Part shown: positions 6,499-15,049 of the stretch, piece after piece
Numbering within the stretch: the stretch's first letter is position 1
Layout of the letters: each line of letters starts with the position of its first letter
Assembly: GCF_902713425.1 (NCBI RefSeq)
Contig: NC_081198.1
Span: 23,171,188-23,235,187, forward strand
Reading direction: 5' to 3'
Source: Acipenser ruthenus
Lineage: Eukaryota > Chordata > Actinopteri > Acipenseriformes > Acipenseridae
DNA: 64,000 nt
Notes under the pieces: model-generated
Told to the model about the DNA's origin: nothing
Database searches by the model: none
What the model saw: only the letters and a program-made list of their open reading frames with translations
Translations under genes and position numbers: made by a program

Positions 6499-8445
6499 CT
6501 ATGATTGGGAGGTCGGGACACTCTTCCTACTCTTAGCTCTACGCTTGCTTCGAGGGGGCTTGGGCTTATTTGCAACTCCCATCACCCCTGAGAAGGTACT
6601 CACTGCTGCCTCGTCCAAGAAGGCACCGTCTTTATATGCACAGTACGTGGAGTTGTTGGGGCTATTCAACTCCCCACAAGGTAAGTCTGGTGGAACTTGC
6701 TCAGGGCCCCTCGGAACGTGTGGGTCAGCTTTGTCCTGGGGGGGGGTTATGACAGACAGCATTCTTTGGCTGTTACCGTCTGTTGAATTGGGGCTGTTAG
6801 CAGACTTCTGGCTTACCGCGTCCAGGGGTATTCCCATGTCCTCCAGTGCTGTATCTAGGAGGACCTCTAGGGGGCCCCTGGTTTTGCCCATACAAGGGAG
6901 GGGGTCAAGGATGCTTTGAAGGGAGGCCCTTCGCTTGAAGAGGGTCATTGCTACCGAGGTACTGCTGGTCAGGGAAGGTGTTGACCCCGACCTCTCCCTC
7001 GGTGCATTAGTGAACACCTCTTCTGCGAGGTGTGCTAGGGTTTGTGCCAACGACTGGGAAGGCTGGCTGGGGATGCCCTGGCTGGCTGCTACCTGCCCAC
7101 TAGGCGGCAGTGTAGCCGTCCCACTCGCCTCCGTCTCTGCCTGCGAGGGCAAGACTGGGGACTTTGTGTGGACATTAGCTGGTTTTGGATCTATGGGGGC
7201 CACCTGCAACTTGCTGTCTTTGATCCTGATCTTCTTTCTTTTCCCCCCCTCGTCTCTACCCTTTCTTTTCCCCACCCTCTGCTGGTTCTTCACTCCCTTC
7301 CCCTCCTTCTCACTCTCACTTTCACTGTCGCTTTCGCTTTCCTCCCCCACGGACTCAATCCTTATGGCGTCATAACGAGAGCCGAGGGGGAGTGCTGGCG
7401 CTGAGAGGGCCCTACTCAGGGGGGGGCCGCTGCTGGGTCCGGGCTCCCTCCCTGCCTCGTGTTCTGCATCAGAGGAGCTACTGGAGGAGCTAGTGGAGTG
7501 GCTGTTGTACTCTCTCTCTGGGCTGGGGGAAGGGGTCCTCGTAAAACGGGACATGTCTCGGGGGCGGGGGGGTGAGGGGGGTGCTGGTGATGATGGTGGT
7601 GCTGGAGTCTGGGTCTTGGATACTGTTGGTGGTGATGTGGACTGATCTTTGTTACTTGCTCCCTCTTCCTGCTCAGGCCTAGGCTTGTTTGTGTTTGCCT
7701 TGCTGGCTCTGGCCATGTTGGCATAGGAAGAGGGGCAGTCCTTAAACAGGTGCCCCTTCTTTCCACACAAATTGCACTGCCTCTCTTCTCTGCAGTGGCT
7801 GGTCTCGTGGGGGGCGCCGCAGTTCCTGCACTTGACTACAGTACACGCGGCCGCCAGGTGTCCTAATTCCCCACATTTCCTGCAGAGTTTTGGCATCCCA
7901 TTATAGAATACCAGCCCTCTGTTGGGCCCTAACACTATGGAGTTTGGAATGTGGCGGACGCCTCCAATGCCCGATGGATCAACATTAAGGCGTACCAGCC
8001 ACTTTCTGGCTCCTGTCCAAACCCCATCTTCATCTGTAATTTTCCTCCCTTCTGATGACACCCTCCCATAGCGGTTAAGCCATGTTGTAATATCATAGTC
8101 GCTAACAGCCTCATTGAAAAATTGGACAGTAACAACTTTCATTTCTCTGTCTGTCAGTGCATCCACACAAAATTCTTTGTATGGAGCGAGATATTTATTC
8201 TCCCCCCAAAAGGACCACATTTCTTGTAACTTTTGGGGGTTCCTAAAACTGACCTCAAACACTTCCTTAAGCCCTGGCAATTTCACCAAACAATTCAAGT
8301 CAGAAGGGGAAAAACCCATACCCCTCTGAAGAATGGTCCGGCTGAACTCCAGTCTCGTCAGTCCTGGTTCCGTTTCCTCTTGCTGGGTCCTTGTGAAGCG
8401 CACCGCATTGTGCCTCCTAGTCTCCTGGGTTGGCCGGAACGCCAT
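6499..8445 (-). CDS. E2 ORF1: gag-like protein with three CCHC knuckles, intact
   Basis: A 648-residue protein presumed to bind and chaperone element RNA. Residues about 45-185 form a gag-like region. CCHC knuckles follow at C188/C191/H196/C201, C206/C209/H213/C218 (with the short spacing CX3H) and C224/C227/H232/C237. Next come a Pro-rich segment (about 275-297), a poly-Ser run (about 318-327), an acidic Ser/Glu stretch and a basic GKRKG..KRKK cluster (about 385-405) that could act as a nuclear signal. No coiled coil is obvious. E2 differs from the other copies near residues 20-24 (TQQEE against NKQDE). The 3' end is 5 nt before ORF2, suggesting coupled translation. Confidence 0.93.
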   Translation of the reverse strand: MAFRPTQETRRHNAVRFTRTQQEETEPGLTRLEFSRTILQRGMGFSPSDLNCLVKLPGLKEVFEVSFRNPQKLQEMWSFWGENKYLAPYKEFCVDALTDREMKVVTVQFFNEAVSDYDITTWLNRYGRVSSEGRKITDEDGVWTGARKWLVRLNVDPSGIGGVRHIPNSIVLGPNRGLVFYNGMPKLCRKCGELGHLAAACTVVKCRNCGAPHETSHCREERQCNLCGKKGHLFKDCPSSYANMARASKANTNKPRPEQEEGASNKDQSTSPPTVSKTQTPAPPSSPAPPSPPRPRDMSRFTRTPSPSPEREYNSHSTSSSSSSSDAEHEAGREPGPSSGPPLSRALSAPALPLGSRYDAIRIESVGEESESDSESESEKEGKGVKNQQRVGKRKGRDEGGKRKKIRIKDSKLQVAPIDPKPANVHTKSPVLPSQAETEASGTATLPPSGQVAASQGIPSQPSQSLAQTLAHLAEEVFTNAPRERSGSTPSLTSSTSVAMTLFKRRASLQSILDPLPCMGKTRGPLEVLLDTALEDMGIPLDAVSQKSANSPNSTDGNSQRMLSVITPPQDKADPHVPRGPEQVPPDLPCGELNSPNNSTYCAYKDGAFLDEAAVSTFSGVMGVANKPKPPRSKRRAKSRKSVPTSQS

Positions 8446-8730
8446 CCTTCAGCTGGCTCCTCCGATTGGGGTGGGAGAAGCCTCTGGACGTCCGGGTTGT
8501 CTCTCTCTACGGAAAAGAAACAACGTAAGCAGCAAATCTGGGCAGTTGAAGGAACTATTACTTTAGTCCCTGAGGAGATGGTCGCCTCGCAAGAGGGACC
8601 CCCTCCCCAGGTGAACGGTGTCCTTCCCTGGCGGAGTAGGGGGCGCTGCTTGGCACCGAGACCACGTAGGAAGAATCGTGGCTGTGACGCCTCCTCGGGG
8701 TCCGGGGCCGCCCTCTGCTCCTCCCAGATG

Positions 8731-8894
8731 GCAATACCGGGCCGATGCGTGGAGTGGACGGAGCAAGCCCCTGTTCCATCTCTCGATTCCAAAAATCAAT
8801 TTAATATATGGTCCCCTGATAGGGGACGTATCAGATATTAAACTGATAAGAACAGATACTACACTTGATCTTAGCCAAAAGGCCGAGAAGCGAT
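8731..8894 (-). pseudogene. RNU2: U2 snRNA 5' fragment (nt 1-164) upstream of E2
   Basis: Begins with the exact U2 5' end (ATCGCTTCTCGG) and runs through the branch-point recognition sequence and Sm site to nt 164, where E2 begins. Stem-loop IV is cut and the 3' box is displaced 6.4 kb downstream. The U2 promoter on its right looks intact, so transcription from here would enter E2. Confidence 0.92.
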
Positions 8895-9495
8895 GGCGAC
8901 TTGGCCCTTGCCCGGGGCCCCCCAGCCCGGATGGCACAGGGGGATTCAAAGGTGGGTGCAAAATTCCAAGCACAAGCAGACCCCCAAAAAACGGGCTGCT
9001 GCTTCCAGAGGGGAAATGTGCAATTTAAGCAGGAGAAAACAAAACAAAGCAAAAACACACACATAACACCAAAAACAAAACATAAACTGGCGGAGTGCGT
9101 CTTACAAATAGTCATGCCAAGCTGCTATGCTGTGCAAGGTGCCTTGGGTAACTACAACTGTGCCTCGCTGGCTGGCTGGCTTGCTAAGAAGGTCCTGGCA
9201 TAGGGACATGTTCCACCACACTTGTCTGGTTAGCTGCATGCTCCCAGGAAACAACCTGCTGCTGTCTACATCATCACCACATGTGAATAAAAGAAAGAAA
9301 GACAGCAAGAAAGAAAGAGAGAAAGAAAGAGAGAAAGAGAGAAAGAAAGAGAGAAAGAAAGAAAGAGAGAAAGAAAAAAAAAGAAGTAAAACGGCGGGAA
9401 AACTTGCATCAACACTGGCACTCTCCCTCCAGCAGGGGTAGACAAAATGCTAACAGGAGAGATCCAGATCTGACTTTGACCAACGTTAGAGAAAG

Positions 9496-9683
9496 GTGTG
9501 CACCGTTCCCGGAGGTACTGCAATACCGGGCCGATGCGTGGAGTGGACGGAGCAAGCCCCTGTTCCATCTCCCGATTCCAAAAATCAATTTAATATATGG
9601 TCCCCTGATAGGGGACGTATCAGATATTAAACTGATAAGAACAGATACTACACTTGATCTTAGCAAAAAGGCCGAGAAGCGAT
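9496..9683 (-). ncRNA. RNU2: U2 snRNA gene (variant in stem I)
   Basis: Full 188-nt U2, which pairs with the intron branch point in the spliceosome. The GUAGUA at nt 33-38 and the Sm site are intact. It differs from its neighbours at nt 19 (G to U, plus position 9665), which would break the C14-G19 pair closing the stem I loop. It has a normal promoter and 3' box and may be a weakened copy. Confidence 0.95.
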
Positions 9684-10259
9684 GGCGACTTGGCCCTTGC
9701 CCGGGGCCCCCCAGCCCGGACGGCACAGGGGGATTCAAAGGTGGGTGCAAAATTTCAAGCACAAGCAGACCCCAAAAAAACGGGCTGCTGCTTCCAGAGG
9801 GGAAATGTGCAATTTAAGCAGGAGAAAACAAAACAAAGCAAAAACACACACATAACACCAAAAACAAAACATAAACTGGCGGAGTGCGTCTTACAAATAG
9901 CCATGCCAAGCTGCTATGCTGTGCAAGGTGCCTTGGGTAACTACAACTGTGCCTCGCTGGCTGGCTGGCTTGCTAAGACGGTCCTGGCATAGGGACATGT
10001 TCCACCACACTTGTCTGGTTAGCTGCATGCTCCCAGGAAACAACCTGCTGCTGTCTACATCATCACCACATGTGAATAAAAGAAAGAAAGACAGCAAGAA
10101 AGAAAGAGAGAAAGAAAGAGAGAAAGAGAGAAAGAAAGAGAGAAAGAAAGAAAGAAAGAAAGAGAGAAAGAAAGAAGTAAAACGGCGGGAAAACTTGCAT
10201 CAACACTGGCACTCTCCCTCCAGCAGGGGTAGACAAAATGCTCACAGGAGAGATCCAGA

Positions 10260-10275
10260 TCTGACTTTGACCAAC
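10260..10275 (-). terminator. snRNA 3' box (representative)
   Basis: In transcript direction the sequence is GTTGGTCAAAGTCAGA. It matches the vertebrate snRNA 3'-box consensus GTTTN0-3AAARNNAGA except for one base of the leading GTTT. It lies 11 nt beyond the U2 3' end, the usual distance, and would direct Integrator-dependent 3' processing. The same element is present after every full U2 gene and every 3' fragment. Confidence 0.85.
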
Positions 10276-10286
10276 GTTAGAGAAAG

Positions 10287-10474
10287 GTGTGCACCGTTCC
10301 CGGAGGTACTGCAATACCGGGCCGATGCGTGGAGTGGACGGAGCAAGCCCCTGTTCCATCTCCCGATTCCAAAAATCAATTTAATATATGGTCCCCTGAT
10401 AGGGGACGTATCAGATATTAAACTGATAAGAACAGATACTACACTTGATCTTAGCCAAAAGGCCGAGAAGCGAT
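10287..10474 (-). ncRNA. RNU2: U2 snRNA gene
   Basis: Full-length consensus copy of this array. The 5' domain (nt 1-70) is essentially identical to human U2 as I recall it. Loop IIb and the distal stems differ by compensating changes such as CCCCTATCAGGGG. It is the reference unit for the promoter and 3'-box entries here. Confidence 0.97.
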
Positions 10475-10523
10475 GGCGACTTGGCCCTTGCCCGGGGCCC
10501 CCCAGCCCGGACGGCACAGGGGG

Positions 10524-10539
10524 ATTCAAAGGTGGGTGC
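10524..10539 (-). promoter_or_regulatory. PSE-like element of the U2 promoter (representative)
   Basis: In transcript direction GCACCCACCTTTGAAT at about -50 to -65 from the U2 start. Position and the CACC..A..TTGAA pattern resemble the vertebrate proximal sequence element bound by SNAPc. There is no TATA box, as expected for a Pol II snRNA gene. It is conserved upstream of every full U2 gene and of the 5' fragments at 8894 and 19881, and missing from units joined to E1 and E4-E8. Confidence 0.6.
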
Positions 10540-10679
10540 AAAATTCCAAGCACAAGCAGACCCCCAAAAAACGGGCTGCTGCTTCCAGAGGGGAAATGTG
10601 CAATTTAAGCAGGAGGAAACAAAACAGCAAAAACACACACATAACACCAAAAACAAAACATAAACTGGCGGAGTGCGTC

Positions 10680-10729
10680 TTACAAATAGTCATGCCAAGC
10701 TGCTATGCTGTGCAAGGTGCCTTGGGTAA
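10680..10729 (-). promoter_or_regulatory. DSE-like region of the U2 promoter (representative)
   Basis: At about -237 to -255 the transcript-direction sequence TTACCCAAGGCACCTTGCA fits roughly 14 of 18 positions of the Staf/ZNF143 site consensus as I recall it. At about -206 to -213 lies ATTTGTAA, a 6-of-8 match to the Oct-1 octamer. The distance is typical for the distal enhancer of vertebrate snRNA genes. No perfect octamer was seen, so the octamer part is weak. The region recurs in each complete unit. Confidence 0.5.
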
Positions 10730-11062
10730 CTACAACTGTGCCTCGCTGGCTGGCTGGCTTGCTAAGAAGGTCCTGGCATAGGGACATGTTCCACCACACT
10801 TGTCTGGTTAGCTGCATGCTCCCAGGAAACAACCTGCTGCTGTCTACATCATCACCACATGTGAATAAAAGAAAGAAAGACAGCAAGAAAGAAAGAGAGA
10901 AAGAAAGAGAGAAAGAGAGAAAGAAAGAAAGAGAGAAAGAAAAAAAAAAGAAGTAAAACGGCGGGAAAACTTGCATCAACACTGGCACTCTCCCTCCAGC
11001 AGGGGTAGACAAAATGCTCACAGGAGAGATCCAGATCTGACTTTGACCAACGTTAGAGAAAG

Positions 11063-11250
11063 GTGTGCACCGTTCCCGGAGGTACTGCAATACCGGGCCG
11101 ATGCGTGGAGTGGACGGAGCAAGCCCCTGTTCCATCTCCCGATTCCAAAAATCAATTTAATATATGGTCCCCTGATAGGGGACGTATCAGATATTAAACT
11201 GATAAGAACAGATACTACACTTGATCTTAGCCAAAAGGCCGAGAAGCGAT
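11063..11250 (-). ncRNA. RNU2: U2 snRNA gene
   Basis: Full 188-nt copy matching the array consensus, with promoter and 3' box present. Confidence 0.97.
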
Positions 11251-11859
11251 GGCGACTTGGCCCTTGCCCGGGGCCCCCCAGCCCGGACGGCACAGGGGGA
11301 TTCAAAGGTGGGTGCAAAATTTCAAGCACAAGCAGACCCCAAAAAAACGGGCTGCTGCTTCCAGAGGGGAAATGTGCAATTTAAGCAGGAGAAAACAAAA
11401 CAAAGCAAAAACACACACATAACACCAAAAACAAAACATAAACTGGCGGAGTGCGTCTTACAAATAGTCATGCCAAGCTGCTATGCTGTGCAAGGTGCCT
11501 TGGGTAACTACAACTGTGCCTCGCTGGCTGGCTGGCTTGCTAAGAAGGTCCTGGCATAGGGACATGTTCCACCACACTTGTCTGGTTAGCTGCATGCTCC
11601 CAGGAAACAACCTGCTGCTGTCTACATCATCACCACATGTGAATAAAAGAAAGAAAGACAGCAAGAAAGAAAGAGAGAAAGAAAGAGAGAAAGAGAGAAA
11701 GAAAGAGAGAAAGAAAGAAAGAAAGAAAGAGAGAAAGAAAAAAAAAGAAGTAAAACGGCGGGAAAACTTGCATCAACACTGGCACTCTCCCTCCAGCAGG
11801 GGTAGACAAAATGCTCACAGGAGAGATCCAGATCTGACTTTGACCAACGTTAGAGAAAG

Positions 11860-12047
11860 GTGTGCACCGTTCCCGGAGGTACTGCAATACCGGGCCGATG
11901 CGTGGAGTGGACGGAGCAAGCCCCTGTTCCATCTCCCGATTCCAAAAATCAATTTAATATATGGTCCCCTGATAGGGGACGTATCAGATATTAAACTGAT
12001 AAGAACAGATACTACACTTGATCTTAGCCAAAAGGCCGAGAAGCGAT
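11860..12047 (-). ncRNA. RNU2: U2 snRNA gene
   Basis: Full 188-nt copy matching the array consensus, with promoter and 3' box present. Confidence 0.97.
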
Positions 12048-12660
12048 GGCGACTTGGCCCTTGCCCGGGGCCCCCCAGCCCGGACGGCACAGGGGGATTC
12101 AAAGGTGGGTGCAAAATTTCAAGCACAAGCAGACCCCAAAAAAACGGGCTGCTGCTTCCAGAGGGGAAATGTGCAATTTAAGCAGGAGAAAACAAAACAA
12201 AGCAAAAACACACACATAACACCAAAAACAAAACATAAACTGGCGGAGTGCGTCTTACAAATAGTCATGCCAAGCTGCTATGCTGTGCAAGGTGCCTTGG
12301 GTAACTACAACTGTGCCTCGCTGGCTGGCTGGCTTGCTAAGAAGGTCCTGGCATAGGGACATGTTCCACCACACTTGTCTGGTTAGCTGCATGCTCCCAG
12401 GAAACAACCTGCTGCTGTCTACATCATCACCACATGTGAATAAAAGAAAGAAAGACAGCAAGAAAGAAAGAGAGAAAGAAAGAGAGAAAGAGAGAAAGAA
12501 AGAGAGAAAGAAAGAGAGAAAGAAAGAAAGAGAGAAAGAAAAAAAAAGAAATAAAACGGCGGGAAAACTTGCATCAACACTGGCACTCTCCCTCCAGCAG
12601 GGGTAGACAAAATGCTCACATGAGAGATCCAGATCTGACTTTGACCAACGTTAGAGAAAG

Positions 12661-12848
12661 GTGTGCACCGTTCCCGGAGGTACTGCAATACCGGGCCGAT
12701 GCGTGGAGTGGACGGAGCAAGCCCCTGTTCCATCTCCCGATTCCAAAAATCAATTTAATATATGGTCCCCTGATAGGGGACGTATCAGATATTAAACTGA
12801 TAAGAACAGATACTACACTTGATCTTAGCCAAAAGGCCGAGAAGCGAT
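12661..12848 (-). ncRNA. RNU2: U2 snRNA gene
   Basis: Full consensus copy. Its unit shares private spacer changes with the next unit (gene at 13462), so the pair looks like a recent duplication. Confidence 0.97.
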
Positions 12849-13461
12849 GGCGACTTGGCCCTTGCCCGGGGCCCCCCAGCCCGGACGGCACAGGGGGATT
12901 CAAAGGTAGGTGCAAAATTTCAAGCACAAGCAGACCCCAAAAAAACGGGCTGCTGCTTCCAGAGGGGAAATGTGCAATTTAAGCAGGAGAAAACAAAACA
13001 AAGCAAAAACACACACATAACACCAAAAACAAAACATAAACTGGCGGAGTGCGTCTTACAAATAGTCATGCCAAGCTGCTATGCTGTGCAAGGTGCCTTG
13101 GGTAACTACAACTGTGCCTCGCTGGCTGGCTGGCTTGCTAAGAACGTCCTGGCATAGGGACATGTTCCACCACACTTGTCTGGTTAGCTGCATGCTCCCA
13201 GGAAACAACCTGCTGCTGTCTACATCATCACCACATGTGAATAAAAGAAAGAAAGACAGCAAGAAAGAAAGAGAGAAAGAAAGAGAGAAAGAGAGAAAGA
13301 AAGAGAGAAAGAAAGAGAGAAAGAAAGAAAGAGAGAAAGAAAAAAAAAGAAATAAAACGGCGGGAAAACTTGCATCAACACTGGCACTCTCCCTCCAGCA
13401 GGGGTAGACAAAATGCTCACATGAGAGATCCAGATCTGACTTTGACCAACGTTAGAGAAAG

Positions 13462-13649
13462 GTGTGCACCGTTCCCGGAGGTACTGCAATACCGGGCCGA
13501 TGCGTGGAGTGGACGGAGCAAGCCCCTGTTCCATCTCCCGATTCCAAAAATCAATTTAATATATGGTCCCCTGATAGGGGACGTATCAGATATTAAACTG
13601 ATAAGAACAGATACTACACTTGATCTTAGCCAAAAGGCCGAGAAGCGAT
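13462..13649 (-). ncRNA. RNU2: U2 snRNA gene
   Basis: Full consensus copy, duplicate of the unit at 12661. Its upstream spacer carries the CAAACTG form near 14007 that is otherwise found next to the full-length LINE copies. Confidence 0.97.
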
Positions 13650-14249
13650 GGCGACTTGGCCCTTGCCCGGGGCCCCCCAGCCCGGACGGCACAGGGGGAT
13701 TCAAAGGTAGGTGCAAAATTTCAAGCACAAGCAGACCCCAAAAAAACGGGCTGCTGCTTCCAGAGGGGAAATGTGCAATTTAAGCAGGAGAAAACAAAAC
13801 AAAGCAAAAACACACACATAACACCAAAAACAAAACATAAACTGGCGGAGTGCGTCTTACAAATAGTCATGCCAAGCTGCTATGCTGTGCAAGGTGCCTT
13901 GGGTAACTACAACTGTGCCTCGCTGGCTGGCTGGCTTGCTAAGAAGGTCCTGGCATAGGGACATGTTCCACCACACTTGTCTGGTTAGCTGCATGCTCCC
14001 AGGAAACAAACTGCTGCTGTCTACATCATCACCACATGTGAATAAAAGAAAGAAAGACAGCAAGAAAGAAAGAGAGAAAGAAAGAGAGAAAGAGAGAAAG
14101 AAAGAGAGAAAGAAAGAAAGAGAGAAAGAAAAAAAAGAAGTAAAACGGCGGGAAAACTTGCATCAACACTGGCACTCTCCCTCCAGCAGGGGTAGACAAA
14201 ATGCTCACAGGAGAGATCCAGATCTGACTTTGACCAACGTTAGAGAAAG

Positions 14250-14403
14250 GTGTGCACCGTTCCCGGAGGTACTGCAATACCGGGCCGATGCGTGGAGTGG
14301 ACGGAGCAAGCCCCTGTTCCATCTCCCGATTCCAAAAATCAATTTAATATATGGTCCCCTGATAGGGGACTTATCAGATATTAAACTGATAAGAACAGAT
14401 ACT
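14250..14403 (-). pseudogene. RNU2: U2 snRNA 3' fragment (nt 35-188) at the E3 3' junction
   Basis: Contiguous U2 nt 35-188 followed directly by the element tail, so this is the undisturbed 3' insertion junction. It carries C67A, shared only with the fragment at 20489, so the two junctions descend from one event. The 3' box is present and no promoter remains. Confidence 0.93.
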
Positions 14404-15049
14404 CTTTTATTGAGATTTTACATTTTTTACATTTACACCCATTCGTTTTTTTCATTCATTTTACATTTCTTTTAAAGATGACATTCATGCATACAGACAT
14501 ACATTTTGTTTTAAAAGCATTTAAAATACATTTAAAAACACCAAGACAATTGTGCTTTGTACATGGTTAAAACAGACACAGATTAAAATCAACATGAAAA
14601 AAACCTGTGCTGCTTTAAAAGTGACTGGAAAAAAAGAACCATCTATAAAAAACCAGTGTTTGTGAGGGCCGGGGAGTGCTCTCTAAAAAAGTTCAAAAGT
14701 GAACATAAAACTAGATCTAAAACAGGGACAGGGGAAAAGGGACAGTGTATAGAACAGTGAGTTAAAATTCTAAAATTTTAAAACACTTAAAATGTAACTT
14801 TTAATAGTTTACATTAAAAATCTTAAAGATACATAAAACAAAACAAAACAAAATCAAATTAAACATTCAACGTAAATCAAATAAAAGTCCATAAAACTGA
14901 AACAAAAAGACTACATAAAACCAGGGCACCGTTGAAAAAACGGTCATGCCAGCTAAAAAGGGCGGAATGCTGGCATGACAAAATAAATAAAAGGCTTAGC
15001 GGTGCCCCGTAGTCCCGCTCCTAGGAGCTAGCGGTTCCAGTTTTTTCCT

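Larger units (their letters stand above)
2419..8731 (-). mobile_element. E2: Keno-like LINE with both ORFs open, 5' UTR truncated
   Basis: Order in transcript direction: shortened 5' UTR (8731-8446), ORF1, ORF2, 3' UTR (3049-2419) ending ..CAATAAAAG without a poly(A) tract. Its 3' end abuts U2 nt 35. Its 5' end abuts U2 nt 1-164 with a 2-bp GC overlap, so about 460 bp of the 5' UTR seen in E4-E8 are absent. It is the only copy complete within the window in which both reading frames are uninterrupted. The 3' UTR shares with E8 the short form GTGAACATAAACCTAG where E3-E7 have a longer form. Confidence 0.93.
8731..14403 (-). repeat. U2 tandem array block between E2 and E3
   Basis: One 5' fragment, six full genes and one 3' fragment, with gene-to-gene spacing of 791, 776, 797, 801, 801 and 788 bp. 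Each unit holds, in transcript direction, the promoter region, U2, the 3' box, the polypurine tract and about 190 bp of spacer. The units carrying the genes at 12661 and 13462 are the same length and share private changes (CATGAGAGATCC and GGTAGGTGC), marking a recent duplication. I see no other gene in the spacers. Confidence 0.95.

Noticed and set aside
6499-8445. Reading ORF1 with its CCHC knuckles as a retrovirus-type gag
   Set aside because: No protease, RNase H or integrase motif and no long terminal repeats; ORF2 has an APE-type endonuclease and L1-group RT, so this is a LINE.
9127-10608. Open frames of about 100-232 codons running through the spacer, GAAA tract and U2 on either strand
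   Set aside because: Lys/Glu/Arg or Phe/Ser/Leu low-complexity from the microsatellite joined to antisense or sense U2 sequence; lengths change with tract length.
10680-10687. Perfect Oct-1 octamer in the U2 distal enhancer
   Set aside because: Only a 6-of-8 match (ATTTGTAA) is present, so it is reported as octamer-like within the DSE entry.
8731-14403. Regular repeat spacing suggesting a CRISPR array or satellite
   Set aside because: Repeats are about 790 bp and contain a complete snRNA gene with promoter and 3' box.
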